Counted from the stretch's first letter, positions 50,775-59,751 are shown. The stretch is 64,000 nucleotides of DNA from Streptomonospora alba (GCF_000826685.1 NZ_JROO01000042.1:1-64000), one strand, 5' to 3'. The notes: generated by a model not told the origin, from the letters alone. Numbers and translations: made by a program.

Positions 50775-50866
50775 CCCCCGTTCCTACCGCGCCCCGATAC
50801 CGGCGGGCAACGGCGTTCCCGGGTCCGGGGACGAGCGCGGCCGAGCCCCCTGCGCACCGGGCGCGC

Positions 50867-51238
50867 TCAGTCCGGCGAGCCCGGATCGAGCGCGGCGACG
50901 AAGGGGGTGACGCGGTAGGCGCCGGCCGCGGCGTCCTGGTCGAGAATCAGCGCCGTGCTTACTGAGGTCAGCCGCTCCGCCGGCGGTGCGGACCTCGACC
51001 GGCGACGCCGGTCCGTCGCCGCCGGAGATCTCGGCGAGGCCGAACTCCCGATCCACCCGGCCGGTGCGCACCACGCAGGTCCGGCCTACGAAGCCGCCGC
51101 CCCTGCGTTGCCGCTCGGCGGGCAGCACCCTGCGCACACCCAGCACGATCGCGCCGGGCCCGCCCCACGCCAAGACCACCGCCGCGACCGGGACCACCGG
51201 GCCCAGGGCGATCCTCCGAGCGGAGGTATCGGCGGGCG
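50867..51238 (-). pseudogene. Truncated, frameshifted OB-fold membrane protein (NfeD/YqiJ-like)
   Basis: On the minus strand the frame just downstream of the MFS gene encodes a last membrane segment (LGPVVPVAAVVLAWGG, then GAIVLGVRRVLPAE) and an OB-fold beginning GFVGRTCVVRTGRVDREFGLAEI. The frame then slips near 50960, after VRTAGGA: the next frame continues as SVSTALILDQDAAAGAYRVTPF and ends AALDPGSPD with a stop at 50867. Homologues I recall have an N-terminal membrane region of about 100 residues more, which is missing here because the MFS gene abuts. So this is a broken gene by truncation and frameshift. A sequencing error could explain the frameshift but not the missing N-terminus. Confidence 0.7.
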
Positions 51239-52690
51239 TCAGGTGCCGACGACCTCCTGCGCCGCCCGAGGCCGACGCTTCCAGAGCATGGCCAGCAGTG
51301 CGGCGCCCGCCAGTGCGGTCGTGACCGTCACCGGCACGAACGCCGCCTGGAACCCGGCACCCGCCTCCAGCACCACGCCGGCCGCCACGGTCACCACCAC
51401 GGTGGTAAAGAAGCCGCTCATGTTCACCAGGCCCGAAGCCACGCCGGTGCGCTCGGCGGGCAGGCCGTCGCGGGCGAAGTCGAACGACAGCGCGGGAGCG
51501 GCCACCGCGCCGGCCGCGCTGACCACGAGCACCGCGAACACCACCCAAGACGGCGGCAGTCCGCCGGGCCAGCCGACCACCAGCAGCCAGCCCAAGGCGA
51601 AGAGGCTCACCAGCGTCGTCGCCAGCGGACGCCGCATGCCGGGGCGGCGGCCGACGAGCCCGCCGATCAGCGGGGAGATCCACAGCACGGACAGGCCCAC
51701 GCCGGAGAGCAGCGTGCCGGCCAGTGCCGGCGGGAACCCCATCCCCTCGACGAGGAAGGGGTATCCCCACAGCACGCCGAGCATCGTGTAGGGCGGCATG
51801 ATCGCGGCGTGGTGGGCCAGGCCCAGCCGGGTACCGCGGTTGCGCAGCGCCTCGCCGATGCTCTCCAGAGCGCGCACGGGAGGATGGGACGCCGCGGCCC
51901 GCCGGCTCGAAGGGCGATCGCGCACCACCAGCACCACGAGCAGCGCCATGATCAGTGTCAGGGCGGAGAAGAAGAGGTAGGCCCCGGTCCAGCCCATGCC
52001 CCGCAGCGCGAACGCCAGGGGGGCGACGCTGGCCGCCTGGCCGATCCCGCCGGCGACTCCGGTGAGCCCGCTGACGAGCGCGTACTGGGAGCGGGGGAAC
52101 CACAGGGCGGCGAGGCGGATGACGTTGAGGAAGGTGACGGCGTCGCCGATGCCGATCAGCACCCGGCCGGCGATGGCCGCCTCAAGGGAGGGCGCGACGG
52201 CGAAGAGCGCCACCCCCACGGCCATCAGCACCGAGCCCGCCGTCAGCGAGACGCGCGGGCCGATCCTGTCGGCGAGCAGGCCGGTGGGAACCTGGAGCAC
52301 GACGTAGACCAGCAGCTGCAGCATCGGAAGCATGGACAGCAGCGCCGGACCGGCGTCGAAGCGTTCCTGGGCCTGCAGCGCCGCAGCGCCCAGGCCGTTG
52401 CGGTGGAACATCGCCAGGAAGTAGACGCCTACGCCGATCACCCACACGAGCCAGGCGCGGGCGCCGCCGACGGGCTCGGTGGGAACAGAGGAAGCGCCGG
52501 TCGCGGCCGTCTTCGTCGCGGTCTTGGTCATGGCGGCGGTGGGGGTTCTCGCAGACGGGGAGTCGTCGGGCACCGGGGATGCCCGATCACCGGATGAATC
52601 CGCGCATGCGTCCGCCCGCTCGTGGCGGCTTCGCCCGTGCGGACCGTCCGCGGAGTCGGAGGCGTCGGCCCCGGGAACCGGGCCGCTCAC
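51239..52690 (-). CDS. MFS transporter coupled to GntR gene
   Basis: A 483-residue (from GTG 52690) major facilitator with 12 predicted helices, opening ARAWLVWVIGVGVYFLAMFHRNGLGAAAL and including the loop motif GLLADRIGPRVSLTAG. The first about 70 residues are hydrophilic. GTG at 52690 overlaps the GntR stop codon in the sequence GTGA, so coupling is likely; ATG at 52531 would start 53 codons later, close to the first helix. The substrate is unknown; the GntR partner suggests an organic acid or sugar acid. Confidence 0.87.
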   Translation of the reverse strand: MSGPVPGADASDSADGPHGRSRHERADACADSSGDRASPVPDDSPSARTPTAAMTKTATKTAATGASSVPTEPVGGARAWLVWVIGVGVYFLAMFHRNGLGAAALQAQERFDAGPALLSMLPMLQLLVYVVLQVPTGLLADRIGPRVSLTAGSVLMAVGVALFAVAPSLEAAIAGRVLIGIGDAVTFLNVIRLAALWFPRSQYALVSGLTGVAGGIGQAASVAPLAFALRGMGWTGAYLFFSALTLIMALLVVLVVRDRPSSRRAAASHPPVRALESIGEALRNRGTRLGLAHHAAIMPPYTMLGVLWGYPFLVEGMGFPPALAGTLLSGVGLSVLWISPLIGGLVGRRPGMRRPLATTLVSLFALGWLLVVGWPGGLPPSWVVFAVLVVSAAGAVAAPALSFDFARDGLPAERTGVASGLVNMSGFFTTVVVTVAAGVVLEAGAGFQAAFVPVTVTTALAGAALLAMLWKRRPRAAQEVVGT

Positions 52691-53331
52691 GTGCGGGCCC
52701 CGAGCAGGTGCGCGGCTCCGTCCATATGGACCTGCACGGCGCGGCCGGCGGCCGGGCCGTCGCCCGCTTCGATCGCCGCGAGGATGGCGGCGTGCTCGTC
52801 GATGTTCCTGCACATCCGCGCCACGGTGCGGACCCCCTCCTCCATCATGCGCAGTTGCCGGTCGCGCAGTGAGTCGTACAGGCCGACCAGGATGTCGTTG
52901 CCGCTCGCGGCGACGATCTCCCGGTGGAAATCGCGGTCGGCCAGGATGAACGCCTGGCGGTCCCCGTCGACCTCGGTGCGCATCCGGCCGAGCAACTCGC
53001 CCAGTCGGCGCACCAGGGCGCCGCGCACATCGGCCTCGGCGCCGGCGGCCTTCTGCGCGGTGTGCCCCTCCACCAGCCGGCGGGTCTCGATCACGTCGTC
53101 GATCTCGCCTTGGGATACGGGCACGACCAGCGCCCCGCGCTTGGGGTAGAGCCGCACCAGGCCTTCCCCCTGCAGCCGCAGCAGCGCCTCGCGCACGGGA
53201 GTCCGGGAGACGCCGACACCGGCCGCGATGTCCCCCTCGCTGATGAGGTCGCCTCCGGCGTAGCGGCGGTCGAGGATCGCTTCCTTGGCATAGCGGTAGG
53301 CGCGGTCGGTCGCCGAGGTTGTTGTATGCAT
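52687..53331 (-). CDS. GntR/FadR-family (FCD) regulator
   Basis: A 214-residue regulator. The winged helix is AKEAILDRRYAGGDLISEGDIAAGVGVSRTPVREALLRLQGEGLVRLYPKRGALV (residues 15-69) and the FCD ligand domain carries the metal-binding residues in FILADRDFHREIVAASGND and NIDEHAAILAAIEAGD. FCD regulators usually sense carboxylic acids. It overlaps the MFS gene by 4 bp and probably regulates it. A repeated TTGTAT element straddles its start. Confidence 0.93.
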   Translation of the reverse strand: MHTTTSATDRAYRYAKEAILDRRYAGGDLISEGDIAAGVGVSRTPVREALLRLQGEGLVRLYPKRGALVVPVSQGEIDDVIETRRLVEGHTAQKAAGAEADVRGALVRRLGELLGRMRTEVDGDRQAFILADRDFHREIVAASGNDILVGLYDSLRDRQLRMMEEGVRTVARMCRNIDEHAAILAAIEAGDGPAAGRAVQVHMDGAAHLLGART

Positions 53332-53338
53332 CTTGTAT
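53322..53338 (-). promoter_or_regulatory. Repeated TTGTAT element at GntR start
   Basis: TTGTAT occurs twice, 11 bp apart (53322-53327 and 53333-53338 on the plus strand), spanning the start codon of the GntR gene; on the coding strand this reads ATACAA-N5-ATACAA. FCD regulators often bind TTGTAT/ATACAA-like half-sites, so this may be an autoregulatory operator. Confidence 0.4.
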
Positions 53339-54093
53339 CTATGTTAGCCGCGCCCCCGAGTGCGCGCGCAGGAGAAGAGGGGCGAGGCGGGGTGGGTCCA
53401 GCCACGCAGCCCCGTGACGCGGAGCACGCCGGGTCGCCCCGAGCGGGTACGGGAGCACCGGAGACAGCGAGGAGGCCGTGATTCCGCCGCGGAAGCACGC
53501 CCGAATCCGCACGGCGGCGGGAGCGGGGGACTGCCGCTCGCGGACCCCCGTGGAGTCACGGAGGGCGACGACTCGGATACGGAACGCCGATGGAACCTCC
53601 GCAGAGCGACATATCCGGCCGTGGATACGCATGTTTGTACGGTTCGACAGGTTTCCCTTTGCCCAGACCGTGATCGTCACCCCTGCACGCGTCAGCACCC
53701 GCCTCCCACCAGGGGTTACGCAAGCCGCACCGCCCGGTGGCACCCGGTGACGCGCCTGACATTTCCCAGGGGCCGGGCATGGCCTGTTTCGGCCACACGG
53801 TTCCTCGACACCCACCATGAGCAGGGAAAACGGTCCGTACATCCCGATGTCGCCCCGCGTCCATGTGTGGCATGGGTCACATTTTCGAGGGTCGACCCCT
53901 AGGGGGCGATTGCTGCTACTATCCGGAGCGCAAAGAATAACCAGGAGGTAACGACAGAGTTCGCGGCCTACCAACTTTGCGAAAGAACATGGGTCCTCGA
54001 CTGACCGGCCCATGCTCTGACCGCGGTAGCGCGCCGGCTCGTCCGGAGACGGCGCTCCTCGGCGGAAACCGGAACTGATCAGGAGACGTCGAA
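53339..54093. other. Long gene-poor region with isolated promoter and ribosome site
   Basis: A 755-bp region with lower GC than the neighbours. A -10-like TACTAT (53917-53922) and an AGGAGG motif (53943-53948) suggest a transcript towards the gene at 54094, but no start codon follows AGGAGG at a usual distance. A 29-codon frame (ATG 53989 to 54078) lies ahead of the GTG at 54094 and might be a leader peptide. The longer frames lack family features. Confidence 0.45.
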
Positions 54094-54471
54094 GTGAGTC
54101 ACTGGCGGTTGAACAACCCGCGGGCGAACCGTGTGAAGGCAGCACTGGCGAACCGCGTAAAACACAGACCTCGTCACGCGTTCTGCGCCGAGCGAGCCGT
54201 CACCGCACTGTGGGACGAACTCGTCGCGGTCGCCGCCCGGCCGATGTATCGGGCCGGCACTTCCGAACTCGCGGTCATCTCGGTCATGCGCGGCATCAAC
54301 GTCTGGTGCCGCGACGGAAAGTTCTTCTGGAACGATCTCTTCGGCAGCACCGTCACCCATCCGGCCAGCGACCCCGCCGGAGCGGCGCAGTTGCTGAGCT
54401 CCCTCACCTTCCCTCTCACAAGTCCCTTCCAACGCGGCCGCCATCACGCCTCGTCCCTCACGGCCGCTTGA
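54094..54471 (+). CDS. Hypothetical protein with a Trp-rich core
   Basis: A 125-residue protein: basic N-terminus (VSHWRLNNPRANRVKAALANRVKHRPRHAFC), a helix (VTALWDELVAVAARPMYRAGT), and a beta stretch, ELAVISVMRGINVWCRDGKFFWND. GTG at 54094 has AGGAGA 7 nt upstream. I do not recognise a family; the ending (LTSPFQRGRHHASSLTAA) is low-complexity and may be poorly conserved. It stands alone with a very long upstream region, implying separate control. Confidence 0.65.
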   Translation: MSHWRLNNPRANRVKAALANRVKHRPRHAFCAERAVTALWDELVAVAARPMYRAGTSELAVISVMRGINVWCRDGKFFWNDLFGSTVTHPASDPAGAAQLLSSLTFPLTSPFQRGRHHASSLTAA

Positions 54472-54658
54472 AGAGCTCCCGGCGTTGCAGAACCCCCACC
54501 CGGCCCCCGGATCCCTCCCCGGCAGCCTCGTGGAGTCTCTATCGGTTCTGACGCCGTATACGCCCGATGAGTTCCGCCCGTCTCGCGGAAACCTCGCATG
54601 ATCCCGATAACGCCGCCACGGGCACACCTGTGTCCGGCTCACGGCCGGGGCGCGCCCG

Positions 54659-55420
54659 TCAGCCGCCGCTGCGCTCGCGGATGAGCGCCTCCACCCCGTC
54701 GAGCATGCGCCGCAGCCCGAACTCGAAGATCTCGTCGGGACCGGGGGGTGTGGCGGCGCCGGCCGCCTCGGCGAAACGCGGATAGCGGCTGAAGTCGACG
54801 TATTCCTCCAGGAACACGTCGCGCGCAACCCGCCATGCCTGCGCACGGTCTCCCGGCCCTTCGCCGGAAGCCGCGTCCACGGCGTTGCGCGCCATACCCC
54901 GGACCAAGCCGTCCAAGCTCTCGATCACCGTCAAGCTCTCCGCGCGGGTGAGCCCGGTGCCCTCCAGCACATACAGCGCCGAGTCGAACCACGCCAGCAG
55001 GTTCGGCCCGGGAAGCGGGCGCTCCGATGCGAGCCGGAGCAGCCACGGACTCCTGCGAAAGCCCTGCCAGTCGGAACGGGCGACCGCCTCCAACCGCTCG
55101 CGCCATCCGCCGGGCAGTGTGTGCGGCAGCGGTCCCTGGCCGACCACGGCGTCCAACATGAGCGCGAGCAGCTCGGGCTTTCCGGGGACGTAGGTGTACA
55201 GCGACGCCGTACCCACCTTCAGGTGCTGCGCCACGCGGCGCATGGACAGCCCGTTGACCCCTGCGATCTCGGCGACCTCGATCGCCGCCTGCACCACCCG
55301 TTCCCTGCTCAGCCCGGGCCTGGGCCCCCGGCTGGAATTCGGCTCGTCCACCCCCCAGAGCAGCTTCAGCGCGCGTGTGGGGTCCTCGACGCGTTCGGCG
55401 GCGGTGTCGTCGTTGGTCAT
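54659..55420 (-). CDS. TetR-family regulator (TetR_C C-terminal)
   Basis: A 253-residue repressor. The helix-turn-helix is LSRERVVQAAIEVAEIAGVNGLSMRRVAQHLKVGTASLYTYVPGKPELLALMLD (residues 38-91), and the C-terminal domain (DAVVGQGPLPHTLPGGWRERLEAVARSDW) resembles that of TetR/AcrR types controlling efflux or membrane proteins. ATG at 55420 is chosen; the frame runs to 55567. It is divergent from the DUF418 gene. CTCCG-N9-CGGAG in the gap is a candidate operator. Confidence 0.9.
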   Translation of the reverse strand: MTNDDTAAERVEDPTRALKLLWGVDEPNSSRGPRPGLSRERVVQAAIEVAEIAGVNGLSMRRVAQHLKVGTASLYTYVPGKPELLALMLDAVVGQGPLPHTLPGGWRERLEAVARSDWQGFRRSPWLLRLASERPLPGPNLLAWFDSALYVLEGTGLTRAESLTVIESLDGLVRGMARNAVDAASGEGPGDRAQAWRVARDVFLEEYVDFSRYPRFAEAAGAATPPGPDEIFEFGLRRMLDGVEALIRERSGG

Positions 55421-55438
55421 CTTGCCTACATCATAGAA

Positions 55439-55482
55439 CTCCGTATAGCGTTCGGAGAAATTACCTCGAATGCTGTTCGGAG
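55439..55482. promoter_or_regulatory. Operator region between TetR and DUF418 genes
   Basis: CTCCG-N9-CGGAG (55439-55457) is an inverted repeat, and a second half, TGTTCGGAG (55474-55482), repeats its right arm 25 bp away. The site lies upstream of both divergent starts, so the TetR protein probably binds here. CGGAG of the second half also serves as the ribosome site of the DUF418 gene. Confidence 0.55.
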
Positions 55483-55491
55483 TTTGTGTCC

Positions 55492-56757
55492 GTGGATGCC
55501 CCCACCCATGCGCCCGCTCGCGGCGGCGTACGCCCCCGAGAGCGGGCCCTCGCTCCCGACCTCGCACGCGGCATCATGCTGCTGCTGATCGTGGTGTCCA
55601 ACACCGCGTTCTTCCTCTATGCGGCCGAACACGGCCCGTCCGGCTGGCACCCCACCGACGGCTCCACAGCCGACCAAGCCGTGCAGTTCGCCATGATCAC
55701 CGGACTCGACCTGCGCGTCTTCCCGCTCTTCGCCTTCCTCTTCGGCTACGGCATGATGCAGGTCATGCTGCGGCAGACCGCGGCCGGAGCCGACGAGCGC
55801 ACCGCCGTTCGGATCCTGCGACGCCGCAGCCTGTGGCTGCTCGTCTTCGGCCTGCTCCACGGCGCACTCCTGCTCGGCGGCGACATTCTCGGCCCCTACG
55901 GTGTGGCGAGCCTGGTGCTCGGTGCACTGTTCCTGCGCCGCCGCGACGCCACCCTGCTCGTGTGGTCGGGGATCGCGGTCGTCCTCCTGGTGGTCGGCGA
56001 GGTCGTCTCCGCGTTCGACGTGCTCAACGCCGGAAACGCCGCCGCCCAGTCCGCCGACCCATCGACCAGCTACTACGCCTCCGACGAGGAGAGCTATCCC
56101 GCCTCGGTCGCCACCCGGTTCTTCACATGGCTGTACATCACCGTCGGCGGCGGGCTGTTCGGGTTCTCCTTCCACGCCGCGATGCTGCTCGGCTTCTGGG
56201 CGGCCCGGCGGCAGGTCCTCGAAGACCCGGCACGGCACCTGCCGCTGCTGCGCGTCGCCGCGGTCGCCGGCCTGGCCATCGGGTGGCTCGGCGGACTGCC
56301 CGCCGCCCTCGCCCACGTCGGCGCGGTGGAAGCCGCACCCGCGATGGTGGCGGAGACGGGGCCGCTGTACGCGGCGCAGTCGATCACGGGCCTGGCAGGC
56401 GGCCTCGGCTACGTCGCGGTGTTCGCCCTCATCGCCCATCACATCTCCGCCCGCACCCGGTGCAGCCTGCCCGTCGTCGCCGTGTCAGCGGTCGGCAGGC
56501 GGTCTCTCTCCTGCTACCTGGCTCACTCGCTGATCTTCGCGCCGCTGCTGGCGGCCTGGGGGCTGGGCTGGGGTGCGCACCTGACCAGCGCGACCATGGC
56601 GCTCTTCGCCGTCGGCGTGTGGCTGCTGACCGTCGCCGCCGCCTACGCCCTCGACCGCACCGACCGCCGCGGCCCCGCCGAGGCACTCCTCCGCCGCCTG
56701 ATGTACGGCCGAGGGACCCCCATCCCCGAAACGCAGAATCCGCCCAGCACCCTCTGA
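55492..56757 (+). CDS. DUF418 membrane protein
   Basis: A 421-residue polytopic membrane protein. About eight to ten hydrophobic segments are visible, starting with LARGIMLLLIVVSNTAFFLYAAEHG and LRVFPLFAFLFGYGMMQVML. The C-terminal DUF418 domain includes SAVGRRSLSCYLAHSLIFAPLL. The function is unknown; members are related to acyltransferase-like membrane proteins. GTG at 55492 has CGGAG 9 nt upstream; GTG 55486 is an alternative. It is divergent from its likely TetR regulator. Confidence 0.9.
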   Translation: MDAPTHAPARGGVRPRERALAPDLARGIMLLLIVVSNTAFFLYAAEHGPSGWHPTDGSTADQAVQFAMITGLDLRVFPLFAFLFGYGMMQVMLRQTAAGADERTAVRILRRRSLWLLVFGLLHGALLLGGDILGPYGVASLVLGALFLRRRDATLLVWSGIAVVLLVVGEVVSAFDVLNAGNAAAQSADPSTSYYASDEESYPASVATRFFTWLYITVGGGLFGFSFHAAMLLGFWAARRQVLEDPARHLPLLRVAAVAGLAIGWLGGLPAALAHVGAVEAAPAMVAETGPLYAAQSITGLAGGLGYVAVFALIAHHISARTRCSLPVVAVSAVGRRSLSCYLAHSLIFAPLLAAWGLGWGAHLTSATMALFAVGVWLLTVAAAYALDRTDRRGPAEALLRRLMYGRGTPIPETQNPPSTL

Positions 56758-56847
56758 GGTAGCCGCTCCCGGGCGGTTCCGGAGAGTTCCTTTCTCCGGC
56801 AGTCCGAATGAGCACCGCTCCGGTGCCGGGTACCTACGCCGGGCTCG

Positions 56848-57114
56848 CTACCGGGTGCCGTGCCCGCCCTGCGGGGGCCACTGGTTCGGCGGAGGCGGGC
56901 CGCCGGGCGGCGAGGGCTGCTGCGTCGGCCCGGCCTGGTGCCAAGCGCCTGGAGGCGGACCGGGCGGACTTCCCGGATACGGGTGCTGCGGCGGCTGGGA
57001 CGGGCGGGACCTGCCGGACTTCGAGACCAGCACCACCACCAGGACGACCACCGCGATCACGATCACCAGAACCGCGGCGCCGGCGAGAAGAACCAACGGG
57101 GAAACCAGAGACAT
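56848..57114 (-). CDS. Single-pass membrane protein with Pro-rich tail
   Basis: An 88-residue protein: one long hydrophobic helix (SLVSPLVLLAGAAVLVIVIAV plus VVLVVVLV, residues 2-31), a basic turn (SKSGRSRPS), then a Pro/Gly/Gln-rich tail. It has no known function; similar short proteins are common in actinobacteria. It lies between the DUF418 gene and the 2-oxoacid dehydrogenase operon, upstream of a terminator. Confidence 0.75.
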   Translation of the reverse strand: MSLVSPLVLLAGAAVLVIVIAVVVLVVVLVSKSGRSRPSQPPQHPYPGSPPGPPPGAWHQAGPTQQPSPPGGPPPPNQWPPQGGHGTR

Positions 57115-57186
57115 CGTGAAACCCTACGGTTCCGCGGGCCGCGCAGCCAGTGGCTCGGCCCGCGATCGGCGTTTCAGCCGGATCCG

Positions 57187-57232
57187 GACAGCGAAGCGGG
57201 GCCGGACCGGAGTCCGGCCCCGCTTCGCTGTC
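57187..57232. terminator. Strong terminator of the 2-oxoacid dehydrogenase operon
   Basis: A 21-bp perfect stem (57187-57207 with 57212-57232) around a CGGA loop, 28 bp beyond the E2 stop codon. It also lies upstream of the small membrane protein gene, which is transcribed away from it. Confidence 0.85.
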
Positions 57233-57259
57233 ACTCGTCCTGCCGGAGCCTGCCGTGCG

Positions 57260-58747
57260 CTACCCCCAGATCAGCGCCGCGGTCTTGGGGTCCTCAAGCA
57301 TGGCGCCGACGTCGCGCAGGACCTTCGAGCCCAGCTCGCCGTCGACCAGCCGGTGGTCGAAGGACAGCGACAGCGTCGTCACCTTGCGCACCGCAAGCTC
57401 GCCGTCGTGCACCCAGGGCATGTCGCGGATCTGGCCGAACGCCAGGATCGCCGCCTCGCCCGGGTTGATGATGGGCGTCCCGGCGTCCACCCCGAACACC
57501 CCCACGTTGGTGATGGTGATCGTGCCGCCGCTCAGGTCGGCCGGGGTGGCGCTGCCCGCGCGGGCGGTCTCGGTGAGCGCCTGCAGCTCCCGCGCCAGCT
57601 CCGGCAGCGGCTTGGTGTGCGCCTCCTTGATGTTGGGCACCACCAGCCCGCGATCGGTGGCCGCCGCGACCCCCAGGTTCACGTAGTGCTTGCGCACGAT
57701 CTCCTGGCGCTCGTCGTCCCAGGAGGCGTTCACCTCGGGGTGCCGCCGTACGGCGGTCAGCAGGGCACGCGCCACCAGCAGCAGCGGCGACACCTTCACC
57801 TCGGCGAACTCCGGCCGCCCGCGCAGCTGCTCGACGGTCTCGATCGCCTCGGTGACGTCCACCTGCAGGAACTCGGTGACGTGCGGCGCGGTGAACGCGC
57901 TGCGCACCATGGCCGCGGCGGTGTGCTTGCGCACGCCCTTGACCGGGATGCGCTCCTCGCGCGCCCCGGCATCGGCCGCGGGAGCCGCGGGCGCGGCCTC
58001 CGGCTCCGCCTGCTCGGGCTGGGGAGCGGGCGCCGCCGGTGCGGCGGGCGCGGCCGGTGCGGCCTCCTCGCCCGCGTCGCGGCGGACGTCGTCGCGGGTG
58101 ACGACGCCTCCCGGCCCGGTCGGGGTGACCGACGCCAGGTCGACGCCCAGATCCTTGGCCAGCTTGCGCACCGGCGGCTTGGCCAGTGCGCGGGCCTGAG
58201 TGCCGTTGCTCGCCGCACCGGCGCCGCCCTCGCCCTGGTCGGCAGGGGCCGGGGGTGCGGTCGGCGCCGCCTGCCCGTTGCGCTCGCTCTGCGCGCCGCC
58301 GGGCGCGGCAGCGGACTCCGCGGCCGCCGAGGTGCTCGCCGCATCCGTGCGCCTGCGGCGCGGGCGCCGGGTGGTCGAGGAGGCGCGCTCGCCGTAGCCC
58401 ACGAGCGGCTTCTCCCGCTCCTCGGCCTCCTCGGCGCCGGCCGCTCCGCCGCCGGATTCCTGTGCCTGGCCGTCCGAGCCTCCGCCGGTGTCGACGGAGA
58501 TGATGGGCGTGCCCACATCGACGGTGGAGCCGGCCTCCACCAGCAGCTCGCGCACGGTCCCCGCGTAAGGGCAGGGCAGTTCGACGGCCGCCTTGGCGGT
58601 CTCGACCTCGCAGATCATCTGGTTGACCTGCACCTCGTCGCCCGGCTGCACGTACCACTGCAGCAACTCGGCGTCGACCAGCCCTTCGCCCACGTCGGGC
58701 AGCCGGAACCGCTGCACGCCGGCCTGTTCGGTGTTCACCTGGCTCAC
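57260..58747 (-). CDS. 2-oxoacid dehydrogenase E2 (lipoyl acyltransferase)
   Basis: A 495-residue dihydrolipoamide acyltransferase. One lipoyl domain (residues 10-88) has the lipoylated Lys in CEVETAKAAVEL. A long Ala/Pro/Glu linker contains a peripheral-subunit-binding domain (PPVRKLAKDLGVDLASVTPTGPGG, near residue 195). The catalytic domain carries SFDHRLVDGELG with the active-site His. With E1 alpha and beta this makes an acyl-CoA from a 2-oxo acid, most likely branched-chain. No E3 gene is adjacent, so a shared lipoamide dehydrogenase is needed. GTG at 58747 follows GGGAGA. Confidence 0.95.
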   Translation of the reverse strand: MSQVNTEQAGVQRFRLPDVGEGLVDAELLQWYVQPGDEVQVNQMICEVETAKAAVELPCPYAGTVRELLVEAGSTVDVGTPIISVDTGGGSDGQAQESGGGAAGAEEAEEREKPLVGYGERASSTTRRPRRRRTDAASTSAAAESAAAPGGAQSERNGQAAPTAPPAPADQGEGGAGAASNGTQARALAKPPVRKLAKDLGVDLASVTPTGPGGVVTRDDVRRDAGEEAAPAAPAAPAAPAPQPEQAEPEAAPAAPAADAGAREERIPVKGVRKHTAAAMVRSAFTAPHVTEFLQVDVTEAIETVEQLRGRPEFAEVKVSPLLLVARALLTAVRRHPEVNASWDDERQEIVRKHYVNLGVAAATDRGLVVPNIKEAHTKPLPELARELQALTETARAGSATPADLSGGTITITNVGVFGVDAGTPIINPGEAAILAFGQIRDMPWVHDGELAVRKVTTLSLSFDHRLVDGELGSKVLRDVGAMLEDPKTAALIWG

Positions 58748-58768
58748 CTTGTCTCTCCCGCCCCCTTA

Positions 58769-59749
58769 CTAGTACGTGAACGCCCGGTCGACGCCGTCGA
58801 GGATCCGATCCAAATCGGGCAGGTAGTGCTCCTCCAGGCGGGACTGCGGGTAAGGGGTGTCGAAGGCGCCGACGCGGATGACGGGCGACTCCAGGTGGTA
58901 GAAGCAGGATTCGGTGATCCGCGCCGCGACCTCGCCGCCGATGCCGCCGGTGACGGGAGCCTCGTGGGCGATGACCAGCCGGCCGGTGCGCCGCACCGAC
59001 TCCTCGACGGTCGCGTAGTCGACCGGCGCGAGGGAGCGCAGGTCGACGACCTCGATGGAGCGCTCGGTCTCGGCCTCGGCGGCTTGCAGAGCGGTCTTGA
59101 CCATGGGCCCGTAGGCCAGCAGCGTCAGGTCGCTTCCCTGTCGCGCGATGCGGGCCGAGCCCATCGCCGCGGCGGAGTCCGGGGAGGCGTCGGTGTCGAC
59201 CTCGGCCTTGTCGTAGTAGCGCCGCTTGGGCTCGAAGAACACCACCGGGTCCGGAGAGGTGATGGCCTGCTGGATCATCCAGTAGGCGTCGACGGCGTTG
59301 GCCACGGTGACCACCCGCAGCCCGGCCGTGTGTGCGAAATAGGCCTCGGGCGACTCGCTGTGGTGCTCGACCGCTCCGATACCGCCGCCGTAGGGGATGC
59401 GCAGCACGACCGGCACGCTCAGCGCGCCCGCAGAGCGGCGGCGCATCTTGGCGAGCTGGGAGAAGGTCTGGTTGGTGGCAGGGAAGAAGAAACCGTCGAA
59501 CTGGATCTCGCAGACCGGCCGGTAACCGCGCAGTGCAAGGCCGATGGCCGTGCCGACGATGCCCGACTCGGCCAGAGGGGTGTCGATGACGCGGTCGGCG
59601 CCGAAGTCCTTGTGGAGCTGGTCGGTCACCCGGAACACGCCGCCGAGACGACCGACGTCCTCGCCCATGACCAGGACCTTGGGGTCGGACTCCATCGCAC
59701 GGCGCAGCCCGGCGTTGATCGCCTTCCCGATCGTGAGGTTGACGCTCAT
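58769..59749 (-). CDS. 2-oxoacid dehydrogenase E1 beta
   Basis: A 326-residue subunit of the thiamine-dependent E1. Hallmarks are VLVMGEDVGRLGGVFRVTDQLHKDFG, DTPLAESGIVGTAIGLALRGYRPVCEIQF and PYGGGIGAVEHHSESPEAYFAHTAGL, then the transketolase C-domain. ATG at 59749 has GAGGG 9 nt upstream; a GTG at 59755 overlaps the E1 alpha stop as GTGA. It is the second gene of the operon. Confidence 0.96.
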   Translation of the reverse strand: MSVNLTIGKAINAGLRRAMESDPKVLVMGEDVGRLGGVFRVTDQLHKDFGADRVIDTPLAESGIVGTAIGLALRGYRPVCEIQFDGFFFPATNQTFSQLAKMRRRSAGALSVPVVLRIPYGGGIGAVEHHSESPEAYFAHTAGLRVVTVANAVDAYWMIQQAITSPDPVVFFEPKRRYYDKAEVDTDASPDSAAAMGSARIARQGSDLTLLAYGPMVKTALQAAEAETERSIEVVDLRSLAPVDYATVEESVRRTGRLVIAHEAPVTGGIGGEVAARITESCFYHLESPVIRVGAFDTPYPQSRLEEHYLPDLDRILDGVDRAFTY

Positions 59750-59751
59750 GG

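Noticed and set aside
53339-54145. 268-codon minus-strand frame in the gene-poor region
   Set aside because: No ribosome site, no domain, mixed composition; its start lies inside the next gene on the opposite strand.
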